The notes under the pieces: generated by a model
What the model was told of the DNA's origin: nothing
The model's input: only the letters and a program-made list of their open reading frames with translations
Database searches by the model: none
Program-made: the position numbers and the translations under genes
In this document: positions 8,678-17,310 of the stretch, one piece after another
How positions within the stretch are numbered: the stretch's first letter is position 1
Layout of the letters: every line of letters begins with the position of its first letter
Assembly (NCBI GenBank): GCA_019421015.1
Contig: JAHZGC010000002.1
Coordinates: 1-64,000, forward strand
Reading direction: 5' to 3'
DNA: 64,000 bases
Source of the DNA: Coriobacteriaceae bacterium
GTDB lineage: Bacteria > Actinomycetota > Coriobacteriia > Coriobacteriales > UMGS124

Positions 8678-9132
8678 GATGGTTTCCCTTCCTCTTCCCG
8701 TTCCCCCCACGGGTGGTTCCCGTGGGAGTTCTCCCTATGGGCCGGCGTTGGCGCTTGGGCGCTTTGGTGTTTTGGCGCTTGGACGCGGCCGGCTGCACGG
8801 GGCCCTATGTTGGGCGCGGAGGGGCGGGCCGTCATGACTACAAAATCGCGCATTTGGCGGAGAAGACCCCCAAAAACCGGGGGCGAAGAACGGGGGAGGA
8901 GGGCGCGAAAAACGGAGGAATACCTGGTGGGGAGGGGTAAATGTGATGGCATACCCCGTGGCATGTAAAGGGTGCACTTTTTGCGAGGTGCTCGTGGGAG
9001 GGAGATGGAACGGTGGTGTTGGGATGGTGGTGGCTGGAGGCATGGGGTGAGAACGGGGCCGAGCACCGAGGAGGGGCGGACGCTGGGGGCTGAAAATCAT
9101 TCTTCTATATGACCTGCGCTTGATCGCAAAAC

Positions 9133-9366
9133 ACACCCGCAAAACAGGGGTTCGTGTACCGTATGGTGTTTGATGTATACATGGCCATATGACATTATGA
9201 ATATGATATTTAAGAAAACCCCCGGTAGATGCGATATCCTAAAATCGCCCGGCTCTGGCGGAGCCTGCTTTTGTCGATCGGACACGCGCCGTGGGGCGCA
9301 GATGAAGCCCAAAATGGGCGCGTTGTCTCGAAGCCGCGGTACACGAACCCCGGTTTTGCGGGTGTA
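9133..9366. repeat. Inverted-end repeat element, ACACCCGC family, copy 1 of 2
   Basis: ACACCCGCAAAACAGGGGTT followed by CGTGTACC (9133-9160) is inverted at 9338-9366 (GGTACACGAACCCC then TTTTGCGGGTGTA). GTGTTTGAT follows the left end. The copy at 44651 carries the same marker beside its right end, so the two copies are in opposite orientation. The rest of the 8678-9495 gap is GC-rich, with small hairpins but no gene. Confidence 0.8.
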
Positions 9367-9495
9367 GTTTCCTAAAAAAGAGTTAATTTTTAATAAGTTG
9401 ATATATGGTCCACGGCTAACGACTACTGTGAGAACGTTGGTCTACCCAATGGGTTGGAAGTTTCCCCTGGAAACCGGGAGCCTTCCCCCAATTAT

Positions 9496-11187
9496 CTACC
9501 CCTGCTCGTCCATAAGCGTCAAGAACGCCTGCTTGCCGTTCACGCCGGCGCGGGCGTAGGCGCGGGCGTAGGCGCGGGCGAGCCCCGACTTCACGGTCTC
9601 GCGCGAGATGCTCAGGCGGTCGGCGATGTTGTCGATGGTGTAGCCGTGGATGGCCGTGAAGAGGATCTCGCGCTCGCGTTGGGTGAGGCCGTGGGCGTTG
9701 CAGGCCAGCTCGAAGCGGCGGCAGAAGTCCGCCTCTTGTTGGGCGAAGGGTGGGACAGCGGAGGAGTTTCCGGAGACGTCGGGGCACCCGGGAATGTCGA
9801 CCTGCGACACGGCCGCGCGTACCCTGGGCTGAGGTCGCGCCCCTCCCGCCGAGGGTTTCTCCGCTGCGGCGCCCTGCGCTAACCCGCTCCGGGCCAAGCG
9901 GTCGGCCACCGACCCGCCCCGCGCCCACATCAGGAAGAAGTCCGCCGTGCCTGCGGTGGCGATTGCGCCCAGGGCCACCACGACCGTGTGGTCCACCACG
10001 GCCGCCGTGCTGTTGGCCGGCGAGCTGCCCAGCACGGCAAGGCCGACGATGCGGGTGAGCTGGTTCGAGAGCATCACGGCGCTGGCCAGGCAGAACAGCT
10101 GGCCGGCCTGGGCGGGCCGGGCGGTCGCCACCTCGTAGGCCCACAGCAAGATAACGGTCTGCAGCACGTTGTAGCCGGTTTCGAGCAGGAGCTCGCCCAG
10201 ATGGCCGGCGTCGGTGCCCCACCCCAGGGCGGTCGTGACCAGGGCGACGCACCAGATCAGGGCAAGCGTAGCCGCCGAGGGCACGGGACGCGGGCTGCTG
10301 GCGACAAAGACGCAGTACAGCACCACGAGCACGCGGGTCGTGAACGAGAGGATGTCGCCGGCAGCCCCGAAGCGCGCCCCCTCGCCGGTGGCGCCGTAGC
10401 CGGTGGCCTGCACCACGAACCCCTGCACCAGCATAAGGGCCAGCGCCACGACCGTGGCGGCGGCCCAGGGGACGAGCGAGGGGGCGGGTGGGCAACCCTG
10501 GGTCGCGTTGGCGGAGAGGGGCCCGTTGCCGAGGGTCGCTGCTGGGCCCTGCGGCTCCGAGGGTGTCTCGGCGGCTCCGCACCCAGGTGCCGGTGCCTCG
10601 CGGGTCTGGGAATCTCGCAAACACAGGGCGCACAGGGTGAGCACGGCCAGGTCGGCGACTACCCATTGGGCGAGGCCTACGCCGGCGCCCAGGTTCGAGA
10701 AGACCAGGCTGTAGGCGGTGGCGACCAAAAACCCGAAGGCTATCGCCAGCCGGGCTCGCGTGCGGTCCAGACGCAGCGTGGCGTTCAACAGGCAGGGGAG
10801 TGCCACCGTGATGAAGATGCCGTCGATCACGCAGGCGGCAAAGCCGAGAGCCGCCAGGTCCTGCGGGGCCGCGGCGAACCGTGCGAATAGCAGGCAGCCG
10901 ATGTGGCCGGCAACGGCGGCCGCGGCAATGGGCAGGAGCACGGGGTTTCCCACGGGGCGCCGTGCCAGCGCACAACCCCAAAGGACCAGCAGGATTGTGG
11001 CCACGGCTCGGCCGCCCGGAAGATACACGGGGCCGCCGAAGACGTCTTGGGCGCGCGAGGCCCAGATCGACCCCAGCAAAAGGCCGATGCCGGCTGCCAC
11101 AATCGCGGCAAGGGCCGTGGCGCTTGGGGGGCGTTTAGCCAAGGCCGGCTGCCACCCGACGTTGCTGTGCGTGGATGAGTTGTCCAT
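9496..11187 (-). CDS. Membrane-anchored LuxR-family regulator (563 aa)
   Basis: An N-terminal region of about 450 residues contains roughly ten to twelve hydrophobic segments. It is followed by a C-terminal LuxR/GerE helix-turn-helix (LTQREREILFTAIHGYTIDN, then IADRLSISRETVKSGLARAY). This layout is typical of the expanded LuxR set in Eggerthellaceae, where regulators often sit beside exported flavoproteins. An oddity is that ARAYARAYARAGV (537-549) repeats four residues at the end of the recognition helix, encoded by a 12-bp tandem repeat at 9540-9576. The Fe-S gene downstream on the same strand (6965-8677) is a plausible target. Confidence 0.88.
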   Translation of the reverse strand: MDNSSTHSNVGWQPALAKRPPSATALAAIVAAGIGLLLGSIWASRAQDVFGGPVYLPGGRAVATILLVLWGCALARRPVGNPVLLPIAAAAVAGHIGCLLFARFAAAPQDLAALGFAACVIDGIFITVALPCLLNATLRLDRTRARLAIAFGFLVATAYSLVFSNLGAGVGLAQWVVADLAVLTLCALCLRDSQTREAPAPGCGAAETPSEPQGPAATLGNGPLSANATQGCPPAPSLVPWAAATVVALALMLVQGFVVQATGYGATGEGARFGAAGDILSFTTRVLVVLYCVFVASSPRPVPSAATLALIWCVALVTTALGWGTDAGHLGELLLETGYNVLQTVILLWAYEVATARPAQAGQLFCLASAVMLSNQLTRIVGLAVLGSSPANSTAAVVDHTVVVALGAIATAGTADFFLMWARGGSVADRLARSGLAQGAAAEKPSAGGARPQPRVRAAVSQVDIPGCPDVSGNSSAVPPFAQQEADFCRRFELACNAHGLTQREREILFTAIHGYTIDNIADRLSISRETVKSGLARAYARAYARAGVNGKQAFLTLMDEQG

Positions 11188-11289
11188 AGCCCGTGCGCCC
11201 CCTCAAAGCAGCGGCCTGCTTTACGGGATGAGTCTACCGTTGGGTCGTGTCCGTCGCAAGCGGCCTGCTGGTCCTTGCCGGGTGTGCGT

Positions 11290-11332
11290 GGGTGCTCGCG
11301 GGGGTGCTGGGTGCTCGCGGGGGTGCTGGGTG
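11290..11332. repeat. 19-bp tandem repeat, 2.3 copies
   Basis: GGGTGCTCGCGGGGGTGCT is repeated head to tail twice, with a partial third copy, between a LuxR gene and the 11397 repeat element. The whole gap 11188-11754 has no coding signal. Confidence 0.7.
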
Positions 11333-11396
11333 CGGGCCGCTTCATGCCGGTGCCCGAAACGGCAGATGCGCCTAAGTTTTCGGCGAGCCCCGAATC

Positions 11397-11610
11397 GGCA
11401 GATAGCGCCGCGCTTTGGGGGTTCTGGATAGGCTCGCAGGTTGCCTGGGTGTCCCTGTTGAAGCGTGGTGTCTCCGGAGTTCTCTGCGCACCTGGTAAAA
11501 CCACAGTTCAGGAGGTTGTTGGCAGCGAGGGTTTTCCGCTGCGGGCGAACGGGGTGCATCAGGGCCCCTTGCGGGCCTATCCAGAACCTCCTTTATGCGG
11601 AAACATCTCG
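11397..11610. repeat. Inverted-end repeat element, GGATAGGC family, copy 2 of 5
   Basis: The left end 11397-11433 (GGCAGATAGCGCCGC then GGTTCTGGATAGGC) and right end 11575-11610 (GCCTATCCAGAACC then GGAAACATCTCG) are inverted. The span is 214 bp. The internal block (AGTTCAGGAGGTTGTTGGC, about 11510) is in the orientation opposite to copy 1. A partial extra left end (GGCAGATGCGCC) lies just upstream at 11371. Confidence 0.85.
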
Positions 11611-11754
11611 GTCGAGAGTTGCTATCAAAATTAAAAAACCGTACATTGCCGCAGTCCCGTACATCCCGTAAATCCGTGGAACCCGCCGAACATCGCTGCT
11701 GTTTGGCGGGTTCCATGAGGCGTATATGCTTGCGGGTCTTGCAGTTCTCTCGTG

Positions 11755-12153
11755 CTATGCGCAGAGGCTCACGAGCGTGCCGTCGTCCACGGGTTTCTCG
11801 CTGAGCACCCTGATCGACTCGATGTAGAGCTCGTCGCCCGAGAACACGCGGTACTTCTTGTAGGCACCGCAGCGCGGGCACGACCAGGTGTCGGGGTCGC
11901 GCACGTCGATGGGAAAGATGTCGCCGCACTCGTGGCACCGAACGTTGAGCGGCACGCGGCGAACAGTGACCTCGGCCTCGGCCGCGATCGTGCCGCGCGC
12001 CAGGTAGCGGAACAGGTCGGGCACGTAGGCGTCGATCATGTCGTGGAGCTGTCCCACCACGAGGTCGATACCCTCCACCTTGGTTATGCCCTTACCCGCG
12101 CACTCTTCGAGGACGATGTTCACGATGCTTCTGACCAGCGACATCTCGTGCAT
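11755..12153 (-). CDS. hypA: HypA-like nickel insertion protein
   Basis: This 132-aa protein starts MHEMSLVRSIVNIV, with the nickel-binding His2 of the HypA/HybF family, and has the zinc site CHECG...CPRCG about three quarters along. HypA delivers nickel to [NiFe] hydrogenase maturation or to urease. The start 14 bases after the Fe-S gene stop was chosen because the family begins MHEMS. Its spacing shows that it shares a transcript with the Tat Fe-S protein upstream. No other hyp, hydrogenase or urease gene lies in the window, so the client is not local, or the Fe-S protein is itself linked to a nickel enzyme. Confidence 0.9.
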   Translation of the reverse strand: MHEMSLVRSIVNIVLEECAGKGITKVEGIDLVVGQLHDMIDAYVPDLFRYLARGTIAAEAEVTVRRVPLNVRCHECGDIFPIDVRDPDTWSCPRCGAYKKYRVFSGDELYIESIRVLSEKPVDDGTLVSLCA

Positions 12154-12167
12154 GGTGTTCTCCCTGT

Positions 12168-13646
12168 TTACCAGATCAGGCCGGCCTCGAAGCGGCGGGC
12201 GCACAGCATGTTGTTCATGTCAAAGATGTCCTGCGGCAGCGGGGGGAAGGAGTCCTCGGGCAGGGGCTCCAGGATGCGCGTGCTCACCGGGCAGACGATG
12301 GTGCACTGGCCGCAGGCAAAGCACAGCTCTCCCACCTGCGGGGTACCGTCGGGGCCGTCCATGGTGATGCACTGCATGGGACAGCGATCGGCGCAGGCGC
12401 CGCACTTGAGGCACTGGTCGAGGTCGGCCGTGATCTTGTAGTGGCGGTTGACCTGCCAGGTGTTGGAGTCGGCGAGGATGCCCTCGTCGTGTAGGGCCTT
12501 GAACGAGGCGATCTCGTTGCAGCAGTCGCCGTGGCAGGCGCAGATGGTCTCGGCCTCCTTGGAGAGGATGTGCTGCAGGATGAACCCGTCCTCCACGTGG
12601 CGGTCGATCATCGCGAGGGCCTCTTCGCGCGAGATCTCGCGGCCCACGCCGTGGTCGATCCAGAACTGGGCCTCCTCGCCGCAGGAGAGGCAGGTCTCGT
12701 AGCGGTGGCCGCAGGGCTCGGTGTAGGCTTCGCTCAGGTCGTACTCGCCAAAGCCGTAGTTGGGGTCGCCGTTCACGAGTTCGAGCTTGCCCAGGTTGCT
12801 GTTGAGGAAGCGGCAGGAGCAGGGCGAGAGAGAGAACTTGTTCTTGGTGGCCCAGATGGCGCGGAGGTCGTCGTAGGGGTAGATGGCGCCGTCTTTGACC
12901 GACTCGCGGCTCACGGGGGCGGGGCCAAAGAAGTGCGCGCCGCTCTTGTCGTAGGCAACGTGGTTGATGTCACCGCTCATGAGCAGGAAGTCGAAGTAGT
13001 TGTCCATGCTGCGGGCAAAGTCGACGTCGTGGTACTCATAGATGCCCTGGACAAACGACACCTGAGCGTACAGGGTGCCGCGGTCATTGTTGATGACGTT
13101 GAGCCAGGCGCGGGAGGCCAGCGACTCGCAAACGCGCTCGCACTGCTCGAGGTCGCGGCCCGACTCGGCGGCGAACTCGTAGGCGGTGAAGTGACGGCCC
13201 ATGGGCATGTCGAGGAAGCACTCGGCCTCCTCCTCGGACATGTCTTTATAGGCAAAGGTGTAACTCATATCGCTCTCGTCGTTGCCCAGGCCGTAGCTGT
13301 AGAGGCCAACGAGACGGGTGACCTTCTTAAAGACCACGGGGATCACGGTGCCGTCGGAGCACACGTAATCCTCGGTCATGGAGTCGAGGTACAGCTTGCG
13401 CCGGTAGTTGAGCTCCTCGAGCGGCATGGTGCAGCCGCCCACGGCCTTGATGGCCTCGGGGGTGCCGTTCCAGTCGCCGAGGTGCGAACCGGGGCCGCTC
13501 CACGGCAGCCCGGCGCCGCGCGGGTCGATGCCCGACTCGTCCAGGCCCGCGAACGCCTGGCTGGCACCAAGGCCGACGCCCATCGCGCCCATGCCGGCGG
13601 CCATGGCGGCCGCGCCCATGAAGTTCCTCCTGCTTAGTTCGATCAT
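12168..13646 (-). CDS. Tat-exported 2[4Fe-4S] protein, paralogue 2
   Basis: This 492-aa protein begins MIELSRRNFMGAAAMAAG (Tat signal). It shares the layout of its two paralogues: a winged-helix-like stretch, PCSCR, a CLSCGEEAQFW block, CACHGDCC, then two ferredoxin motifs (CLKCGACADRCP and CFACGQCTIVCP). There is no FMN domain. The cysteine sets could hold up to three or more clusters. The start has a GGGAGAAGGTGC ribosome-binding site. It is divergent from a LysR gene and co-directional with hypA 14 bases on. I infer a periplasmic-side electron carrier controlled by that LysR protein. The exact redox partner is unknown. Confidence 0.85.
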   Translation of the reverse strand: MIELSRRNFMGAAAMAAGMGAMGVGLGASQAFAGLDESGIDPRGAGLPWSGPGSHLGDWNGTPEAIKAVGGCTMPLEELNYRRKLYLDSMTEDYVCSDGTVIPVVFKKVTRLVGLYSYGLGNDESDMSYTFAYKDMSEEEAECFLDMPMGRHFTAYEFAAESGRDLEQCERVCESLASRAWLNVINNDRGTLYAQVSFVQGIYEYHDVDFARSMDNYFDFLLMSGDINHVAYDKSGAHFFGPAPVSRESVKDGAIYPYDDLRAIWATKNKFSLSPCSCRFLNSNLGKLELVNGDPNYGFGEYDLSEAYTEPCGHRYETCLSCGEEAQFWIDHGVGREISREEALAMIDRHVEDGFILQHILSKEAETICACHGDCCNEIASFKALHDEGILADSNTWQVNRHYKITADLDQCLKCGACADRCPMQCITMDGPDGTPQVGELCFACGQCTIVCPVSTRILEPLPEDSFPPLPQDIFDMNNMLCARRFEAGLIW

Positions 13647-13808
13647 AGCGTGTGCACCTTCTCCCCTGGTTCTGTAAAAGGCATTGCCCACCGGGACCGC
13701 TCCCGTGTATGGGGCGCCCGGTGCTGAGGTCATGCTACGGGCGGGGGAGGGGGCCTCTCAACAAAATGCACCCTATCGAAACGGGGCATCCAAAAGAGCG
13801 AAGTACCG

Positions 13809-13823
13809 TTCGGGTTTTCCGAA
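13809..13823. promoter_or_regulatory. Candidate LysR box between divergent genes
   Basis: TTCGG-GTTTT-CCGAA is a perfect inverted repeat fitting the T-N11-A LysR pattern. It lies 97 bases before the LysR start and 163 before the Fe-S gene start, within their shared 273-bp spacer. Confidence 0.5.
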
Positions 13824-13919
13824 TTCCCCGGCGCGCGTCGGAGGCACCGGCCTTGAACGGGCGGTCGGGCGGCTGGTACTATCGGCATTGGTTTTGTCGG
13901 GATTGGAGAGGGGGAGCGC

Positions 13920-14873
13920 ATGAGAATCGAGCTGCTGGAGGAGTTCATCGAGCTTTCCTGCGACCTCGACTTCAAGGCAACGGCCGCGCGGCTCAACCTC
14001 TCTCCGTCGTCGTTTTCGGAGCACATGGACAAGCTGGAGCGCGAGGTAGGCTTTGCGCTGGTCACGCGATGGCCGAACCGCGCCCTCACCCCGCAGGGCA
14101 GCCGGTTCCTCAAGTACGCCCACAAGATCACGAGGCTGTATGCCGAGGCGCTGCAGAGCTGCGCCAACCCCAGAAGCGTTGCCCGGCAGCGCATCCGGGT
14201 GTCGTGCACGGGCATGTCGCCGCGCGTGCACGACTGCTTCTTTGCCCTGTTGGCCGAGTACGGCAACGAGCGTCCCGAGGTCGAGTTCGCGTGCGGGGAG
14301 TACACCAAAAAGGGCGGCAACGTGCAGGCGCTGGCCCGCGGGGCGGTCGACATAGCGTTTGTGGTGCGAAAGCCCGACGTCTCGCTGGTCGACTTGGAGC
14401 GTAGGGGCGTGGTGTGCTCGGTGTTCTGCCGGGAGGAGGCCGGCGTGTGGCTCCTCAAGTCGAACCCCCTGGTCCAGAAAAAGGGCCTGCGCATGGACGA
14501 CTTCGATCTGTGCAGCTTTCCGCTCATGAGCGACAGCACCTACGACGACTTTAAGGCGAGCGTCGAGACGAGCTTCTCCGAGGCGGGCGCCACGCCGATC
14601 ATCACGCCCTACTACACGAGCTCGTTCGAGGAGTACCTCTCCAACGCGTTTGGTGAGGACGAGATGTTCACGGCGACGCGGTCGTTCTTTGAGGACATTC
14701 CCGCCTTTGGCCTGCACCCGGAGCGCACCGTGGTCTATTACGACCCGCCGGTCTTCTCGCCGTTTTACCTGGGCCGGCGCATCGACGAGAGCTCGCAGGC
14801 TGTGCTCGACCTGTATAACTGGCTGTTGGAGCAGGCCAACGAGATTGACGTCACGGGGCTGGTGGGGGCGTAG
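13920..14873 (+). CDS. LysR-family transcriptional regulator (317 aa)
   Basis: The N-terminal winged helix is clear: MRIELLEEFIELSCDLDFKA, ATAARLNLSPSSFSEHMDKL and a LTPQGSRFLKYA wing. An effector domain (about 93-310) follows, starting RIRVSCTGMSPRVHDCFF. The ATG follows GGGGGAGCGC. It is divergent from the Tat Fe-S/hypA transcript, the classic arrangement for LysR control of a neighbour, and a palindromic candidate operator lies between them. The effector cannot be guessed. The product is of normal family length. Confidence 0.9.
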   Translation: MRIELLEEFIELSCDLDFKATAARLNLSPSSFSEHMDKLEREVGFALVTRWPNRALTPQGSRFLKYAHKITRLYAEALQSCANPRSVARQRIRVSCTGMSPRVHDCFFALLAEYGNERPEVEFACGEYTKKGGNVQALARGAVDIAFVVRKPDVSLVDLERRGVVCSVFCREEAGVWLLKSNPLVQKKGLRMDDFDLCSFPLMSDSTYDDFKASVETSFSEAGATPIITPYYTSSFEEYLSNAFGEDEMFTATRSFFEDIPAFGLHPERTVVYYDPPVFSPFYLGRRIDESSQAVLDLYNWLLEQANEIDVTGLVGA

Positions 14874-15014
14874 GGCGGCCGTGGGGCTCGATGGCTTGGG
14901 GTGCGGCGAACCATAATGAAGCATTACCGAAGCAATAGTGGGCCTCTCTGCCTGTCCTGGGGCATCGGAGTCCGGCCACCCGCGACAACTTGCACTCACG
15001 TCCGACGCCAAACC

Positions 15015-15229
15015 GGCAGATAGCGCCGCGCTGTGGGGGTTCTGGATAGGCGGTCCGGGGCCGAGGGAGCCCTTCTGCTCCCAAGGTCTTCTCCGCCGCA
15101 AAGGGGCACCCAATAAACCCGCAGGTCAGAAGGGTGTTGGCTGCGAGATTTTCTCCCCTGCGCGCACATGGGGTACATCGGACCCCTCGCGAGCCTATCC
15201 AGAACCCTCATTCTGCGGAAGCATCTCTG
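15015..15229. repeat. Inverted-end repeat element, GGATAGGC family, copy 3 of 5
   Basis: The left end 15015-15051 and right end 15193-15229 match copy 2 closely (GGCAGATAGCGCCGC; GCCTATCCAGAACCCTCATT). The internal block AGGTCAGAAGGGTGTTGGC is near 15124. The span is 215 bp. It occupies the convergent gap 14874-15262 between the LysR and transporter genes. No separate terminator is visible. Confidence 0.85.
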
Positions 15230-15262
15230 TTTCGGGGCCCCCTCGCCTGCACCGCCTCCCTC

Positions 15263-16345
15263 TTATGCTGCCTCGGCTTCCGGAGCCGCCTCCGGGACTG
15301 TTAGCAGGCTCGCCATCGCCGGGGCGTCCGCTATCGATCCCCGGTCCTTCTCCACCTGGCCCTTCTGCCCTTCGTCGGGCAGGATCCGCGTCGCGATCTT
15401 TGCCATCACTCCGATAAAGGGCAGCCACAGCAACGTCATGATCACGTTGAACAGCGTGTGGGCGTTGGCGATCTGCCGCGCGACGACCTCGACCTCGGGG
15501 CCTGCGGGCGAGACGGCCTGTACCAGCGCGGCAAACGGCACCACGAGCCAGATGAAGATCAGGCAGCCCGAGAGGTTAAAGAGGCAGTGCGAGGCGGCCA
15601 CCCGCTTGGCGGGGCGCGCCAGGGCGAGCGACGCGAGGACGGCGGTGATCGTGGTGCCCAGGTTGTCGCCCAAAAGGATTGGGATCGCGCCCTCCAGGCC
15701 CAGGATGCTCGAGGTGCCGTCGGCGGCGGGCTGGCTCGCGAAGTTCTGGAGCACCGCGATGGTGGCGCTCGAGCTCTGGACCACCACGGTCATGAGGGTG
15801 CCCACCGCCACGCCGAGCACGGGGATGTGGGCCACCTGCTCGATGAGCGAGAGGAACACTTCGCTTTGGGCCAGCGGCTTCATAGCGCCGCCCATGGTGT
15901 CGATGCCCAGGAACAGCAGGCCAAAGCCAAAGACGGAGCGCCCGATCTCCTTGGTGCGCGCCGAGCGCCCCAGGGTCATGGCCACAAAGCCGACAAACAC
16001 AAAGAGCAGCACGTAGTCCGAGAGCTTGAAGGCGATGATCTGGGCCGTGATGGTGGTGCCGATGTTCGCGCCCAGGATGATCGAGATGGCCTGGGGCAGC
16101 CCCATGAGGCCCGACGCCACAAAGCTGATGGCCATCACGGTCGTGGCGCTCGAGCTTTGCAGCACCGCCGTTGCCAGCGCGCCGGCCAGCACGCCGAGCA
16201 CGGGGTTGCGGGTCACGGCCGAAAGGATCGACTTCATGCGGTCGCCGGCCACGCTTTGCAGGCTGTCGGTCATAAGGTTCATGCCGTACAAGAAGAGCGC
16301 GAGGCCTCCCAAGAGGCCGAGCAGGGTGGGAATCGCCGTAGGCAC
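15263..16345 (-). CDS. Na/Pi-cotransporter family protein (NptA/YjbB-like)
   Basis: This 360-aa membrane protein has the two inverted Na_Pi_cotrans repeats, each with the signature QSSSAT (LQSSSATTVMAIS and VVQSSSATIAVLQ) and a GANIGTTIT or GDNLGTTIT loop. Family members move phosphate with sodium. The usual C-terminal PhoU-like domain is absent and the chain ends in an acidic tail. I chose the GTG at 16343-16345 (VPTAIPTLLGLLGG) with AAGGAG just upstream. The longer frame adds 50 non-homologous residues. It has no phosphate-regulon neighbours. Confidence 0.88.
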   Translation of the reverse strand: MPTAIPTLLGLLGGLALFLYGMNLMTDSLQSVAGDRMKSILSAVTRNPVLGVLAGALATAVLQSSSATTVMAISFVASGLMGLPQAISIILGANIGTTITAQIIAFKLSDYVLLFVFVGFVAMTLGRSARTKEIGRSVFGFGLLFLGIDTMGGAMKPLAQSEVFLSLIEQVAHIPVLGVAVGTLMTVVVQSSSATIAVLQNFASQPAADGTSSILGLEGAIPILLGDNLGTTITAVLASLALARPAKRVAASHCLFNLSGCLIFIWLVVPFAALVQAVSPAGPEVEVVARQIANAHTLFNVIMTLLWLPFIGVMAKIATRILPDEGQKGQVEKDRGSIADAPAMASLLTVPEAAPEAEAA

Positions 16346-16570
16346 GGTGCTCCTTGCAGGTCGGGGTGGTCGTCCGCGGCGTTCGCAGGAGAGAAGACCG
16401 TGGGGGAGAAGCCCTGTGATTCGGCCGAGAAGCTCTCGCGACGCGCCGGCGGATGCTTGCCGGGACCAGCATACGGGGGGCGGGCAAAGGATTGGCAAGG
16501 GCGGTGTAAAGGCTGCGTAAAGTCGGGGGAGGGGGTGCGCGGCTGGGGGTCGGGGCTAACGGTTTCGGGT

Positions 16571-16862
16571 GGCGCCAAAGGCGGGTTCGGTAAGGGTTAG
16601 CGGATTTGGGTGGCACCGGACCCGAATTGTGTAAGGGTCAAGTCCGAAGGCTGGCGCCAAGCTCGAGTTTTGTAAGGGGAAGGGCTGGGTGCTGGCACCA
16701 AAAGCGAGTTCTGTAAGCGCGCAATCCGACTTTCCGGACGAGAGGCCCTCGAATTACTTACACAGCGCCGATTTGGTGCCATTCTCACCCACTGATTCTT
16801 ACAAAACTCTAGTTCGGTGCCACCATCCCGTTGGCAAGTTTACAGAACTCGCATTCGGTGCC
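16571..16862. repeat. Palindromic 41-bp-period array, family A, locus 1 (4+3 units)
   Basis: A 24-bp unit (GGCACC at one end, TTTTGTAAG at the other) starts at 16571, 16612, 16653 and 16694. It recurs inverted (CTTAC...GGTGCC) at 16757, 16798 and 16839. The period is exactly 41 bp in both arms, with 17-bp spacers of unrelated sequence. The gap 16346-17310 also holds the 16929 element and no gene. Confidence 0.92.
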
Positions 16863-16928
16863 GGACTCTCTGCGAATGTGCTTGCGAGACGGAGGCGCTA
16901 CGGCGTTCGGACGGTCGGAGTTCGCTCG

Positions 16929-17138
16929 AAAAGGCCCTTTTCTGGCCGCGTCGCCGGGTCGTGCGGGACGTCGCAGTTCCTTGAAGGCACGCCTGTTAAG
17001 GTTTCTCAACTATCAAATTGCTAAAACCGCAGGTATCGTCGGTGAACCTCCCGGGTGACACCTTGCTTTCGCCGTACATCGATGCGCGGCGCCGCCCGGC
17101 TATCCCGCACGACCGCCCCATGCGGCCACCGAAGGGGC
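16929..17138. repeat. Inverted-end repeat element, GGTCGTGCGGGA family, copy 2 of 2
   Basis: AAAAGGCCC then GGGTCGTGCGGGA on the left and TATCCCGCACGACC then ATGCGGCCACCGAAGGGG on the right are inverted. The AT-rich core TATCAAATTGCTAAAACCGC (from about 17009) matches the copy at 6583. Confidence 0.8.
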
Positions 17139-17310
17139 TCAAACCAGAAAAGAAGAAGCAATTCATTTGTAAAATGATATATGCAGCGCTGGCGCGGGCG
17201 TCGCAGAGCCACAAACGGCCGGCTGCCCCGACTTTCGGACAACCGGCCGCCACGTCTTTCGCTTGCGCGTTCGTCCACCTGCGCGCTTGCCTTTATCTGC
17301 GCGTCTCGCC

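Noticed and set aside
7022..8968. 648-codon plus-strand ORF
   Set aside because: It is the mirror of the Tat Fe-S gene, with low-complexity Val/Gly/His sequence and no ribosome-binding site or family motif.
9133..9366. tRNA-like T-arm (GGTTCGTGTACC)
   Set aside because: No acceptor, D or anticodon arms can be formed, and the segment is one end of an inverted repeat element.
16571..16862. CRISPR array
   Set aside because: Regular repeats and unique spacers are present, but the repeats invert half-way, spacers are only 17 bp, arrays have at most seven units, and no cas genes are visible.
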